Part shown: positions 33,482 through 45,731 of the stretch, piece after piece
How the letters are laid out: the number at the start of each line of letters is the position of its first letter
Position numbering within the stretch: position 1 is the stretch's first letter
Source: Galeopsis tetrahit
Lineage: Eukaryota > Streptophyta > Magnoliopsida > Lamiales > Lamiaceae
Length of the DNA: 64,000 bases
Direction of reading: 5' to 3'
Assembly: GCA_963675135.1 (NCBI GenBank)
Contig: OY776128.1
Span: 70,128,670-70,192,669 of the forward strand
Translations under genes and position numbers: made by a program
Notes under the pieces: model-generated
The model's database searches: none
Told to the model about the DNA's origin: nothing
What the model saw: the letters and a program-made list of their open reading frames with translations, nothing else

Positions 33482-34813
33482 CAATGTGTTGTACCGTACA
33501 ACACTTTAAAGCACTGGTGGGCACTACCCAGCACCCAGCATGGTAGATTGGATATAACCCTCTTTTAGTATCAGGTAGCCTTTGAAAGGCCTCGTCCAGG
33601 ATTTGGGTCCCGACTTGCGCCATCAAATCTGCCATATCGGTCTTGCCGAGGGCGCTACTGCTGCCTGCTGGGGCTTCCTAGCGTCTAGTGCCTTTAGAAC
33701 ATTGGTAGGAGAAGTAGTTTGCTCCATATTTGTAAGAAGTAGATAGTACCAAAAAAAGGACAGGAATAGGGAACAGTTATAGAAGCAAAAAAAAAAACTT
33801 GCGGTTATTTGTACCCATAAATTTATTATATATGGATATACATTAAAGGCTGTAAATGAGTTAAATATATAGGTATTAAAGCTTATTTGAAATGGTAATG
33901 AGCTTTGAAATTTATGTTTGAGTTTGTTTGATAATTAATTGAGTCCGAAAGCTGACCATAAGTTGATCTTGATTCTTGAGTAGTTTGACATTTACACACT
34001 TATTTTAACTTTTTTTACTTGTTCAAGCTCGAGTCAAACTTCAAACTTTACCGAACATAAAAGTATGTTAATGTTTGTATGATATCAACATTAAACCGAG
34101 GTCAAACAAGCCTTACCAGTCTTGAATTGAATATCAAACAGTTTGATTTGATTTGATTTTCAACCCTATATACATTCCTTTTACAGGTGTACGAAGATAC
34201 AAGGAATTATAAATGTGATACATATGAGATTTAAAATAATAATTCTGTGGGTGTTAGATAAAAAAAACCAGTAAAATAATAATAGTTCCGATTAAAAAAT
34301 AAAGTAGTTGTTAGTTTTTCAACACGAAATAGATGGCAAATCCTCAATTAAAACCAAACAGATAGTGCTAAATACATCTTAGAAAATTATGTGAGATGTT
34401 TTTATTTATTTATGTGAGATGTAATTCGACCTCAAATGTGGTAGTTGAAAAGTAACAAAGTTGGTTGAAATTTTTAGTCCAACCATATTTGCCTCGTGAC
34501 TCTGCACAACTGATTAATATTATTTTATACTGTAACTGATTATTTTATTTATTTATAGCTAATAAATGTGTAATTGATTTGGTAGATATTAATTTTTTTT
34601 TTATCCTTAAACGTAAAATTTCATTCCTTCAATAACAATACAAATACTTTAAAAAAAAATACATGGAACATAAAATACATGTATGAAACTTGGAGATTTC
34701 AAGCCTAAAAAACATAAGTTGCTATGATATATATAAAATCATAAAATACATACCTAAATGTTTATTTAAAGTTTTACAATTCTTTTTTGAATTTCGTACC
34801 AATGATTTCACTT

Positions 34814-34921
34814 ATTCAATTTGTACTAACCCACAGGCCACAACTATTGTATCTTACAACTATCTTAATTCAATTTGTACTAACCCACAGGCCACAACTA
34901 CTGTATCTTACAACTATCTTA
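34814..34921. repeat. 54-bp tandem duplication
   Basis: Two adjacent copies (34814-34867 and 34868-34921) beginning ATTCAATTTGTACTAACCCA, with one visible difference. Confidence 0.9.
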
Positions 34922-36042
34922 AACTATCTTAATGGATGGTGATTTTTTTTTTTCAACCCGGGTCGGGTCAATTGACATTCTTGGGTTGGATCAGGACAAC
35001 TATGACCATCATCGGGCTTACAAAAATATTGTACAACTCAGCTTAACTTGGGAATGTGGGTAGCACAACTCCCAAATTTATATTTTTACATTTATTAAGT
35101 ATAACAAAATTTAAAAAAAAAAAAATCGTTTTTAGTGATGAAAATTAGGCATAAAACGCTACTCATATTGAAACACATTTACACCCCAATTCCTCAAAAG
35201 TTTTAAAACCTTTCCTTTTTAGGTTGTTGCTTAAAAATTTACATACTTCTCTAAATTTAATTTAGATACTTCTTTAAATTTACTGATCATGTCATTATTT
35301 TATAGGCATTCAAAATTCAGCATTACTCATAAAAATTTACATTAAATCAATGCATATAATTTAATTAAAGCTTTCAAATACTCCATATTTCATTATTACT
35401 TCCGCCATTAAGTTGATTATCCATTTAATTTGAATACAGATTTTAATATAAAAGTTGTTGAATATTTAAAGTGATAAAATAGATAATAAAGTGAAAAAAT
35501 AGATAATAAGGTATATTATGTGGAAAATGATGAGACCTTTTTTTTTTTATTATAGATAAAATAATAGAATATAATAATCTAGTAAAAGAGCTCGAGAATT
35601 TTTTGGGGCTGCATTTTTTAAACCACGGTTAGGCTGACCCTCGGTTGAGTTCGATTAAAAGTATTAAAGGTATATATTACTATAAATATACACATCCAAT
35701 AAATATAAATTTATATTCTTACAATTAACTCCATGTATTTAATTAGTCACAGTTATTATAATTAAATTAATAGTAACTCTACACAGTCATTATTGCCGTT
35801 AATTTTATATGATTAATTAAATATAATTAATATAATAGGGGATTAATAAATAAACTATAGACTTGTTTGTGTATAATTGAGTAATATAATAATACAGAAT
35901 ATAGAGTATCTTACTAATTTAAATATTTCAGATTCCTTGACCATAATATTAATCATAAATTTAATTATTCATAAATTCAACAACAAAAAAAAAGAAATAC
36001 ATGTTTCAAAAAATCATATGCAATATCTCATATATTCTATAA

Positions 36043-36951
36043 GGGCATGATTGGTATGACTGAATGAAATTGTGACTGAATGGAATGAACTCATGAATGG
36101 AATGAAGGCCTGAATGAAATGAATGTTTGAATGAAATTTTCATGATTGGTATTAACTAGGAATGGAAAAATCATTCCTTGGTTGATTCCATTCTCATGAT
36201 TGGTATAATAAATGAGATACAAAATAATGTACATGGTTTATATTAAATGACTAAAATACCCTTCAATATATATTTATAAAAATATATTAAATTAGTCAAT
36301 ATGCTATTATTAATATAATAATAAAATTTTAGATAAATAATTTTTAATTTAGAAAAAATAGTGAACATCTTACGATTCAATCAAGAAACGATTCATATAT
36401 ATATATATATATGCATATATCATATATATCGTTATGTGTGTATATATATATATATTATATCTTTTCAAATCATGAATGAACACAATTAAACTGCAATTAT
36501 ATCTATAATTATTTCTTCTTCTTTTGTTTCATATATATATATACGCGCACAGATATATAGTATAGAACAAAATTTCTGGATATTTCTCTAATTCATCTGT
36601 CTATAGTTCTTCTTTCTTAGAGAATCAACGTCCTTCACTCCTTGACATCTTTTTTCTTGCGTGAAGCCGTCAATTGGGTTGTAGAGATTAGAGAATTAGG
36701 TTTATGAAAATCATTGCGTGAATTAGGGTTCAAGGTTTTGATTAAAGATCGTGATTAATGAATATCTTGTTTAATTATTAGGAAGGATAATTTTGTAAAA
36801 ATAAAATATAAGTGATGATTTTATTTTAAAAAATTAAAAAATAATTAATTCCGGGGGGAGAGGAATCACAATTCTATCAATCGTGAGATTAGGAATAGAC
36901 TCATGAATGCTTATTCCATTCTAAATCTATTACCACATACCAATCATACCC
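36043..36951. mobile_element. PIF/Harbinger-type non-autonomous element (909 bp)
   Basis: The terminal inverted repeats are GGGCATGATTGGTATGA and its near complement CATACCAATCATACCC. The flanking TAA at 36040-36042 and at 36952-36954 is the TWA target duplication of this superfamily. The interior holds GGAATGA/TCATTCC words near both ends and TA microsatellites (36397-36412, 36440-36455). No transposase frame. Confidence 0.85.
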
Positions 36952-36954
36952 TAA

Positions 36955-38717
36955 GTCCATTTAATTTATAATTCATCCATTCATTACAATATCAACAATT
37001 TTTATATGCATTGGATGCGTATGCACAATTGAATTTTTAATCTCCACATTAGAATCAAATCAAAATTGAATTTTAAATGATTATTCAATTGAATTTTTAA
37101 TCTCCACATTAGAATCAAATCAAAATTATTGTTCAATTGCATCATGCAATTGAGTAGTGCACACAAGAATGATCCTTCTTTATAATCCATCCCTTCAATT
37201 TAAGATTATCACTTAACCCACCTTTACTGCCGTGCATTTCCTTTCCCAGATTGTTTGTCGTTTCGTCTTTCCTTCCCTTTTGCCTGTGCCGGTAAGTTGC
37301 CGCCCTACCGCCTTTTCCCAAATCCACTGCCACTACCGCATCACTGCCCTCGTCGCCATTGTCCCTCGTTGCTCTCGCAATAGATTCACAAGCCACATAG
37401 TTTATAAGTCCTTCATAGCTGTAGTCGATTGAGTCAACCGTTTGATATTTTCAGTGACGTCGTTGTTACGGGGACCACTTGGTAGATTGATCAGTTTATT
37501 TCTTTATTTTTAGTTTTTGGTATTAGTTTGTAGTTTTTTTAATTCGTAGTGTTTTTTTAGATCTTATATCTTAGCTTGTAGTTTCTCCTCTATCATTTGT
37601 GAGTTTTTCCACACTTAATTTTCTTTCTTCCATGGACCTTTATTGTTTTGAATTATGATTTTCTTAGTCACTTGATGATGTTAGTTAAAACTTAACTTTT
37701 CTTCTGTCTCTTATTCTTGGTAAGAGATATCTTAGTGCATAATATTTGTCTTACTTCGACAATATAGATTAGATTATATGGCCGTAGACAAAGGTTACAC
37801 TTGTCTCACCATTCTTCACAATTGAAAAAAACAGTGATTCTGACTTGAATTCTTGAAGATTTCCGAATTTTGTAAGAAATTTTTTCTTTAAAAGAAAAAA
37901 ATTACAACTTATGACATCTTTCTGCTCTCTTTTTTCATGGAACTTTGCGTATTTCTTATTAAATAAATAGATGGTGTAACATAAAGTTAACTCATTTGCT
38001 AGCGAGTAGTGACATGATTCTCTTTTATCTATTGGCTGATGAAAGATTTTATACCTACAAATATTGTCGATTCTTAATCTTAAATGATTATTTATTTATT
38101 TAAAAAGTGATTGTTCATTATCAAATTCAACATATAAAGTTTCTAAAATATTTACGAGATAAAAGTATATACCCCTATTAAAATCTTAATAAACTACTAA
38201 ATGTACATTCCCTTAAAAGAAAACTAAAAAACGAACATGTATTACCCAAAATAGCCTGTACACGTGTACAACCAACCCCAAGCCTAATTTTATGAAAGTA
38301 TTCCTTAAATAACTCTACTCTTAAAAAAATTGGGAAGAAAATTGCATTACAAGATAAAAATAAATGCACGATTATCTTAAAAAATCAATTTATAATCAAA
38401 AGTCTTATTTTCTTTACTACTTAAATAAAAAGAAATTGACCCTCAAAATAAAATAATATATATATAAAGAAATTGGAATTAAAGTAAAAGCGGAGCTAGA
38501 GGAGAGTTGAAGTGCCGTAGGCCAATGGCATCACCGAAGAGATAAAACGGCGTCGTCCGGTCCGGTTTTTTGCCCTTTCACCTGTCTTGTGTTTCACCCA
38601 CCGTTACATACATGCAACACTCAACTCTCTGCGATTTCATACAATTCTTTCAATTTCTTTATGTAAATTGTCACTACTTGCTCAATAAAATCTAGATCTC
38701 GCACTTTGTTTTCGCAA
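36955..38717. other. Intergenic region before the Alfin1-like gene
   Basis: A repeat unit of about 61 bp containing TCCACATTAGAATCAAATCA occurs twice (37026-37067 and 37087-37128). A C/G-richer island at 37215-37400 has short open frames on both strands that I do not recognise. The last 200 bp before 38718 probably hold the promoter and 5' UTR of the next gene. Confidence 0.5.
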
Positions 38718-41700
38718 ATGGCATCAGTTTCTTCGAGTCCTCGAACTGTGGAGGAGATCTTCAAAGATTACAGTGCTCGTCGTGTTGGAATCGTTCGTGC
38801 TTTAACTTATGGTACTTTTCTCTAAATTAGTATCTGTACAAGAACAAGCTCGTCGAGAATTTTTTATGAACCTGTAAACGGGTGTGATGATTTCTCTTTC
38901 ACTTATTTATGTGTTTTTTTTTTTTTTTCAGATGTGGATGAATTTTACGGACTGTGTGATCCAGGTAATTTTTCTTAGTTCATCTGTAGTTTAATTGACT
39001 TTTTGAAACTTGATTTCAATTTACCTTTTTGATCTTGCATATATCAAAGTTAGGTCTTTTTGACTTTGGTGCGATTTTGTAAATCGATATATGAAATGGG
39101 AGTTTGATTAATATTTGATGCTTCTGTTTGCTTATCAATGTTTTTGGGTAAATAAGAGTGAAGAAGATAGAAAGTTCGTTACTGTTTTCCAAGGTTGTTA
39201 GACTGGGATGGGCGTTGTTTTTGTCCTCATTCATTGCCGGTTTCTTCCTAGCTTTTCTTAATGGGGGTCTGTTTAACTATTTTGGTTTAGGTGGAAATGA
39301 GATGGGAGAATATCTACAGCAGAATATCTACAGCGTAGCTTTGCTATTTCTTTCAATTGGTTGATAAGAAAGATTTCGATATTGATTTAGATCCTAATAA
39401 TGCGTGTGAGTGTGTGCTTGGTAGAGTGGGTTTTTGTAGGTGAGGGTAACTTTTGGTAATCGAGTTGTCACTTTCAGCAATTCTTGTTACATATATTAAA
39501 GTTTTTTAAAATGTAATTTAGCTGAAATCAGTTTCTTGACAATTGAAATGATTTTGCTCTTCCTTACTGCCATTATTACTTGAACAAAATTACAGTTATA
39601 TCACACATTACCTTCTTATCTACATTATTATTTACCTTTCAAAGAGTGCAATGTACTTGCATTATGAATTTAGTACACCGTTCATTGTCCCATCATATGC
39701 TTTACTTAGATGGTTTGTGACTTCTTTTTAATGTTTCATTTCTCTAGTCAATCATGTTTGGTTTCTCCATTTAAATTATTGCAGAGAAGGAGAATTTGTG
39801 TCTGTATGGTCACCCAAATGAAACCTGGGAAGTAAATCTCCCAGCTGAGGAAGTACCACCTGAGCTCCCAGAGCCAGCACTTGGGATCAACTTTGCCAGG
39901 GATGGGATGAACCGAAGAGATTGGCTTTCGTTAATTGCTGTGCACAGTGATTGCTGGTTGCTCTCTGTCTCGTTTTACCTTGGAGCCAAGTTGAACCACA
40001 ATGAAAGGTAAGAGTTAAATTCCTACGTTCTTCAAAACTACAGGTTATGGTTTCTCTATTGGTACATTGGCTAGCTCTTATCAATTGTTTATAGAGGTTG
40101 CATGATGAATCTGAATTCAGTTTTTCATGTGTGTAAAGCTCAAAGAATTGCAATAGCTTTACTGAGATACAGAATTTAGGAGTTCTATTGTTGGCTTTCA
40201 CCCTATTCCCTCTCGAGATCATAAACCATTTGTTTTTCACCATACATTCCCATTCATGAAAAACACTAAGGCAATGTTTATTTTGGGTTTATAGTGGTTT
40301 TTTATATTTAGGGGATTTTGAAATCTTTATTATCATTATTTTTGAGAAGGGGATTTTGAAATCTTGATAAATAGTAAGGTATGTGTTTGTTTTGGGATCT
40401 TAAGTAGGGTGGTATTTAAGTTTGTCAAATCAATGTGTAAGAGTGAATGATATTGTATTATTATATTGTTGTTGGGTGTGATTGTAATGATTGAATGATG
40501 TGAGTTATGATTTAAATATATTAAAGGGTAAGGAGAGAGGATTGATTGTATTGGAAAGTGTTAATAGTAGGTTTATATGCGTTGTAGTGGTGGTTTTTTA
40601 AAATCATATTTTGAAATCCCGAAGTAGAGCCAGATTTAGATTTGCAAATCCTAAAACCGGTCTTTAAAACCCAAAGCAAACATTGCCTAAGGTCTATAAT
40701 CTATATCCAATTTAAGTTATGACATTACTTAAACATGTACAAATATTTTCATGAGGGATTAACCAATTTTTAAATCACTGACCTGCTTAATGTCTGTCAT
40801 TGTTTAAATTTGATAACTCCTTGTGGTTGTAAATTACTTCCGTCTGTTGTATTTCACTATAACATTCTATTTTTGCTAGTATCTGCATGCTTGAAGAAGG
40901 AACAGCAATTATACATAACTTCTTATACCGAAACTTTCTGGCTATGTGCATAATATATTGACTGAACATGCAGGAAGCGCCTGTTCAGCATGATCAATGA
41001 GTTGCCAACAGTCTTTGAAGTGGTAACAGAGAGAAAGCCTGTAAAAGACAAGCCAAATACAGACAGTGGAAGCAAATCTCGTGGCGGCACAAAGGTAGGA
41101 ACACATCAAGTTTAAACTGTTCAATATTATATACCTTTTCCTTTGCTTTTATCTTACCAACCTCTCAGTGTTAAGTTGAGCAAGTACAATGTCGATTTAA
41201 TCCTTAAGTTGATTAAAAGCTTAGCATGAGATCAAATGTTCTTAGAGCCCGTTTGGCTAAGCTTATTTTAAACATCTTATAAGTTGTTTCAAGAGCTTAT
41301 AGATGTATTTTTTAAGCAGCTTATAAGTTGTTAAAGTGTGTGGCTAATAAAACTTACAAGTTCTTTCATAATTTGAGAAAAGCATTTTTTTAAGTTTTAA
41401 TATAAAATAATTACTCCCTCCGTCCCATATTAATCTTCATAGGTAGATGGACACGCAAATTAAGAAAGTGTAATAATGAGTGAAGTTTTGAGGGGTAATT
41501 TTGTAAAACTTTATGTATAAAGTAAAGAAATGAGTTGACTTTTGTGTATGTGTGGAGAGAAAGTAATGTCATTTGTGTAAAATTGAGGTTATTGTGAGGG
41601 TGGATTTTATAAAGGATTTTCCATTTTAAGGGTGTGAAAGTTATTGTGGGACGTCTCGAAAAGGGAAGTGTGAAAGTTATTGTGGGACGGAGGGAGTATT

Positions 41701-42308
41701 AATTTTCATATTTTGATGTTGAGGTGGGGTGGGGTGATATTGTTTTTTAAAAAGATACTCGTATTTAAAAAAAAATCTAGTAGTATTATTTAAGTACGGC
41801 TTAAAAGATTTTAGAAAAAGAAGTTTGGGTGTTGATACTTTTTCTTTTGAAGCTTGTAAGCTGTAAAGTGCTTCTTTAAGATCTTATAAGTTGTTAAAAA
41901 ATCTCTTTTTAACAACACACTTTTGGAGAGCTTATAAGCTCTACAACATCTTATAAGCTGTTATATGGAGCTTATATGCTCAGTCAAATGATCTCTTAGT
42001 TTCGTTCCCATTTAACTTTGCACTTGGTTTATTGAGCTTAATAATGTCTATGTTTGCAGAGATCTATTGATGGTCAAGTTAAGAGTAACCCGAAGCTCAC
42101 TGAAGAAAGTTTTGAAGAAGAGGAAGACGAACATAGTGAAGCACAATGTGGAAGCTGTGGTGGAAATTACAATGCAGATGAGTTCTGGATTGGCTGTGAC
42201 ATCTGTGAACGATGGTACCATGGAAAGTGCGTCAAGATAACCCCTGCAAAAGCTGAGAACATCAAGCAATACAAATGCCCTTCTTGCATGAAACGAGGCA
42301 GGCAGTAA
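38718..42308 (+). CDS. Alfin1-like PHD-finger protein
   Basis: The model joins 38718-38811, 38932-38964, 39785-40007, 40974-41094 and 42060-42308 (239 residues; all GT/AG; frame continuous). The N-terminal Alfin domain runs from TVEEIFKDYSARRVGIVRAL through VDEFYGLCDPEKENLCLYG and WLSLIAVHSDCWLLSVSFYL. An acidic linker (EEEEDEHSE) leads to a C-terminal PHD finger with CGSCGGNY, FWIGCDICERWYHGKCV and YKCPSCMKRGRQ, the usual Cys4-His-Cys3 set. In this family the PHD finger reads H3K4me3 and the N-terminal domain contacts other chromatin factors; the protein acts in the nucleus. Length is normal for the family. Introns 3 and 4 hold three DNA transposons. Confidence 0.95.
40270..40687. mobile_element. 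Harbinger/Tourist-type MITE in intron 3 of the Alfin1-like gene
   Basis: The ends GGCAATGTTTATTTTGGGTT and AACCCAAAGCAAACATTGCC are inverted repeats, flanked by TAA on both sides (40267-40269 and 40688-40690). 418 bp, no coding capacity. Confidence 0.88.
41245..41995. mobile_element. Harbinger-type element in intron 4 of the Alfin1-like gene
   Basis: The left end GAGCCCGTTTGGCTAAGCTT pairs with the right end AGCATATAAGC-type sequence ending GTCAAATGATCTC. Inside both ends are repeated CTTATAAG words. TTA flanks both sides (41242-41244 and 41996-41998). A Stowaway element is nested inside at 41414-41696. Confidence 0.75.
41414..41696. mobile_element. Stowaway (mariner) MITE nested in intron 4 element
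   Basis: The ends CTCCCTCCGTCCCA and TGGGACGGAGGGAG are perfect inverted repeats, flanked by TA (41412-41413 and 41697-41698). 283 bp. The right end contains an extra internal copy of the GTGAAAGTTATTGTGGGACG unit. Confidence 0.92.
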
Positions 42309-42964
42309 TGGAGGATTGATGCTTGTTTATTCAGTGCCTGACAAAGTAGTATAGCAATATTGCTTTTCAACTTCCTGTAGTCCATAACAGTTTGTCCTGA
42401 AGGGGATAAAGCCTGTCTTTTTTTTCTTTCTGTATTTACTTCTTGTTTGTACTGATGTTATAGCTCATATATAGGATTCTGATTCATTCAGATGCTATGG
42501 TATTGATGTATCATTAACTTTATATTTATTTGTGCTCTCTTTCAACTCAAAATATTTGCTTATGTTTTTTCTATATGTTTATCTTACTAAATTCATGATT
42601 ATGTTTCTTTGGCTTGTAGTTATTGTTTTGGTACAGTTTCAATATTGGTAGAATCATGTGTTTTGGTTTTAGCTGTCTTTATTTGTCAGCTGGTTGTCAT
42701 TTTTTAAGTTTAGGTTTCTTCACCAGGTGATATAAACAAGAGAAATCTGATGTTGGATTTGAGAAGGTTGGAACTCTTTTTTATCTTACTATGATTGCAG
42801 CTATTTTTCGGTATCTTTCACATTTACAAAAAAAATTCTTAGTTCATATCGACTTGTATTTTCCTGTAAATTGCTTTTGTTATTTCTGTTTTGTCTATTT
42901 AGCAGCCCTTTTAAAGTGATTAATATTCTCTCATGCCATTGCCTAGCAGGGGTGCAAGGTCATC
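42309..42964 (+). other. Gap between Alfin1-like and MYB-CC genes (3' UTR, promoter, 5' UTR)
   Basis: Only 656 bp separate the two coding regions. The first part should be 3' UTR of the PHD gene. TTGCCTAGCAG|GGG at 42941-42953 looks like a splice acceptor, so the MYB-CC gene may have a 5' UTR intron. Confidence 0.45.
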
Positions 42965-44279
42965 ATGGGCTCAAATCGGGCTAATGGTTTGCCCAAGGAG
43001 AGGCTGAAATGGACTAAAGAGTTGCATGATTTGTTTGAGAAATGTGTCAATCAGATTGGAGGCCCAGATAGTAAGTGAAATTTGATCATGAGCTTATACA
43101 ACACTATGGTAGTATGAGACGGAATCACTTTTTTCAATCCTTATAGTTTTTGAAAAAAAAAGTGATTTCAGAAGCTGTTAGTAGAGTTTACAAATACACT
43201 AAATGCTACATGTAAGATTGCATCTTTATGTAGTTTTACTAATGTTCGTTTTTGCATTTCTGTTGCTTTTGTTCGTTCCCACAGGAGCAACTCCAAAAGG
43301 TATTCTGAGGGCTATGGCCATCCCTGGATTGACCATCTTTCATGTGAAGAGTCACTTGCAGGTTCTTTTTCCTCTCTACAGTTTTTTTTCGTCACTTTTA
43401 CAGTCTCACATTTGTTCTTTCCTACAGAAATACAGGATGTCGGTATTTACTCGAGAAGAAGACCACACAAGTAAAGAAACTATTCATATCTACATACCAT
43501 TTTATTTACCAACTTCTTTATCCTTGCTCCTAAGAATACTCTGTTTTTTAACATGCAGAAGGCAAGCTTGAAAGAAGTGCATCTGAAATGCTTCCGAATT
43601 TTGGTGCTCTTGCGTGAGTTGATCCAAGATTAAATTAAATCTTCTTTTTTATACAAATCTAGATTTGTACAATCTTTAATGTATACTTTCATAATACGTA
43701 TAGGGGCGTGCAGCTAAACGAAGCATTGCTTATTCAAATGGAAGCACAAAGACGATTGAGCGATCAGCTTGAGGTAAAGTCATTTATCACTGAATTTGAT
43801 CATTGGTTTTGATGAAAAAGAACTGGAAAAAACTGGAAAATTATCTGTAGGTTCAGAAAAACTTGAAGATGAAAATCGAAGCACAAGGAAGATTTCTTGA
43901 CAAAATTATGGAGGAATTCAAGAACCGATCACCTGGAACCAAACCCATGAAACCGTATTCTCCTGTTTTATCGCTACCATCTCTCAGCGAAGAATCAGAT
44001 GGGATGGAATTTGAATCGGATTCTGAAGAAGTGGAAACAAGTGAAATAACATCCAAAGACGAATTTCGAGCTCCAAAGAGGATCAAAATCCAGGATAATA
44101 TTCTTCCACCAATACACAAGCTTCCATCACTCTATCCAGATTCACAAAATCTGAACATGTTCTGCCTTGGTGGAATCAATGGTGACGTGTATGCAGATCA
44201 AGAAATCGGATACCCCTGGAGCGTCGGATCATTCTCGTCTCCCCTGCTTCCGGCCATCTTCAACCCTTTGAATCAGTAA
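42965..44279 (+). CDS. MYB-CC (GARP) transcription factor, PHR1-like family
   Basis: The model joins 42965-43070, 43285-43361, 43428-43470, 43559-43613, 43704-43773 and 43851-44279 (259 residues, all GT/AG, frame continuous). The single GARP MYB repeat is RLKWTKELHDLFEKCVNQ, then GGPDRATPKGILRAM, then GLTIFHVKSHLQKYRM. The second signature, the MYB-CC coiled coil, follows in QMEAQRRLSDQLEVQKNL and MKIEAQGRFLDKIM. The C-terminal half is acidic (GMEFESDSEEVETSE) and may be an activation region. Family members bind DNA as dimers and several control phosphate starvation or vascular genes; which role applies here cannot be told. The repeat differs from the common form at AIPGLTIF, where VxGLTIY is usual. 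Confidence 0.93.
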
Positions 44280-45500
44280 GAATAAAACATATGTTTCTTG
44301 CAGTGAAATAAATATATATACAGGAATTTTAACAGATTTGTGGTGCTTGAAATTAATGGTCACGTTGTGTTACACTGAATAATGACCGTATTATGTTGTG
44401 TAATAAACTTTGAAAGATATATGTTCCTAATGATTAATAATCACCTCATTATATTATTTTGTAGTAAATCATTCCATTATCTTGAAAAAAAAAATCCTGT
44501 TAGTCCCAGGATATGATTCATGTGGTGTATTCAGAAATGCAGTTTATTAGTCGGTCAATACTGAGACTTAAAAATAAATTAATGTTGTTAATTCATGGGA
44601 TATATAAATTAGTTGCTTCTCAAATAATTATAACATTCTTATTATAAGCAACATTTTATTTTTCAAAGTTATTTTTAGGTATTTATATGATTAGGACAAT
44701 TTAAATCGATTTCTTGTGATAAGTTTGATTATAAAATAAAGTACTGTCAGTTTACCATACATAAGGAACTTAATTGGGAATCAATATATATAATCTCAAA
44801 GAATTTGATTTGTGGTTCGATTCCTTTCTTACAAACAACGTTTATATGTAGAATATTGCATTATTTAGAACAGATAATTTGTTGTGTTTAATTATAGTAA
44901 AATTATGCACTTTGATTAAATGTTTTAATTAAATACAGGTATATTGACATATTAATATACATTAATGATTATCACTTTTTTGTCTGATAAAAATACACAC
45001 TTATTAACTACACAAATATATATTTATATACGCTGAGTTGAGCATTAATGTACGTAAATCAATGACATATATTTTACTCAAATTGTCATTATTTTATTAA
45101 TAAAAAAATTATTTTATTTATAAATGAAATCTACAATATATCATCATATCTCTAATATATTTATTTTATATATAAATTAATAAATATTTATTAAAATTTA
45201 TGTAAAAAAATAAGTATAATGAATTTGGATGGATAATATATTTATTTTATATATAAATTAATAAATATTTATTAATATTTATGTCAAAAAATAAGTATAA
45301 TGAATTTGGATGGAGGTAGGATATCAATTGTGTTTTTAATGAGCTCCATATAGGAAATTCACCGTTAAATGTCATAGTTGTTTCAAATATTCATTGTTTG
45401 TGGTGAGGATATAAACTATCGCTAGGGCTTAGGCTTGCCTCTATTTATTTAGTTAGATTTAATCCATTGCATTGAAATATCTAGGTCGTACGTATTTTAT
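44280..45500. other. AT-rich intergenic region
   Basis: It begins with the 3' UTR of the MYB-CC gene. No gene recognised after that. It contains the tandem duplication listed at 45154-45315. Confidence 0.55.
45154..45315. repeat. 81-bp tandem duplication
   Basis: Two copies (45154-45234 and 45235-45315) begin AATATATTTATTTTATATAT and end in the shared phrase AATGAATTTGGATGGA. They differ at a few positions. Confidence 0.9.
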
Positions 45501-45668
45501 ACTCCCCACAATTATTTTTACACTTTCTTTTTTGAAACGTTACCTTTAAAATGGAAAACTCTTTATAAACTTCACTCTCACTATATCATCAATTTTACAC
45601 AAATGTCATTATTTTTTCTCACACTTACATAAAAGTCAATTCATTTCTTTATTTTATACATAAAGGTA
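45501..45668. mobile_element. Truncated Stowaway MITE
   Basis: From TACTCCCCACAATTATTTTTA onward it reads as a diverged copy of the reverse strand of the element at 41414-41696, including AAAATGGAAAACTCTTTATA and ATTTCTTTATTTTATACATA. It breaks off at ATAAAGGTA without a second end. Confidence 0.75.
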
Positions 45669-45731
45669 GTATTTATTGCAAATTGGGGATTTAAGCTGCA
45701 ATGAGATGAGGATAAGCAGCAAAATAAAGTA

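Larger units (their letters stand above)
33201..36042. other. AT-rich intergenic region with small repeats
   Basis: No gene recognised. Besides the repeats listed separately at 33395-33481 and 34814-34921, it contains only homopolymer runs and short TA-rich stretches. Confidence 0.6.

Noticed and set aside
37142..37432. Overlapping frames on both strands in a GC-richer island
   Set aside because: No recognisable domain, no clear splice partners and no transposon ends; could be a decayed gene piece, but this cannot be supported.
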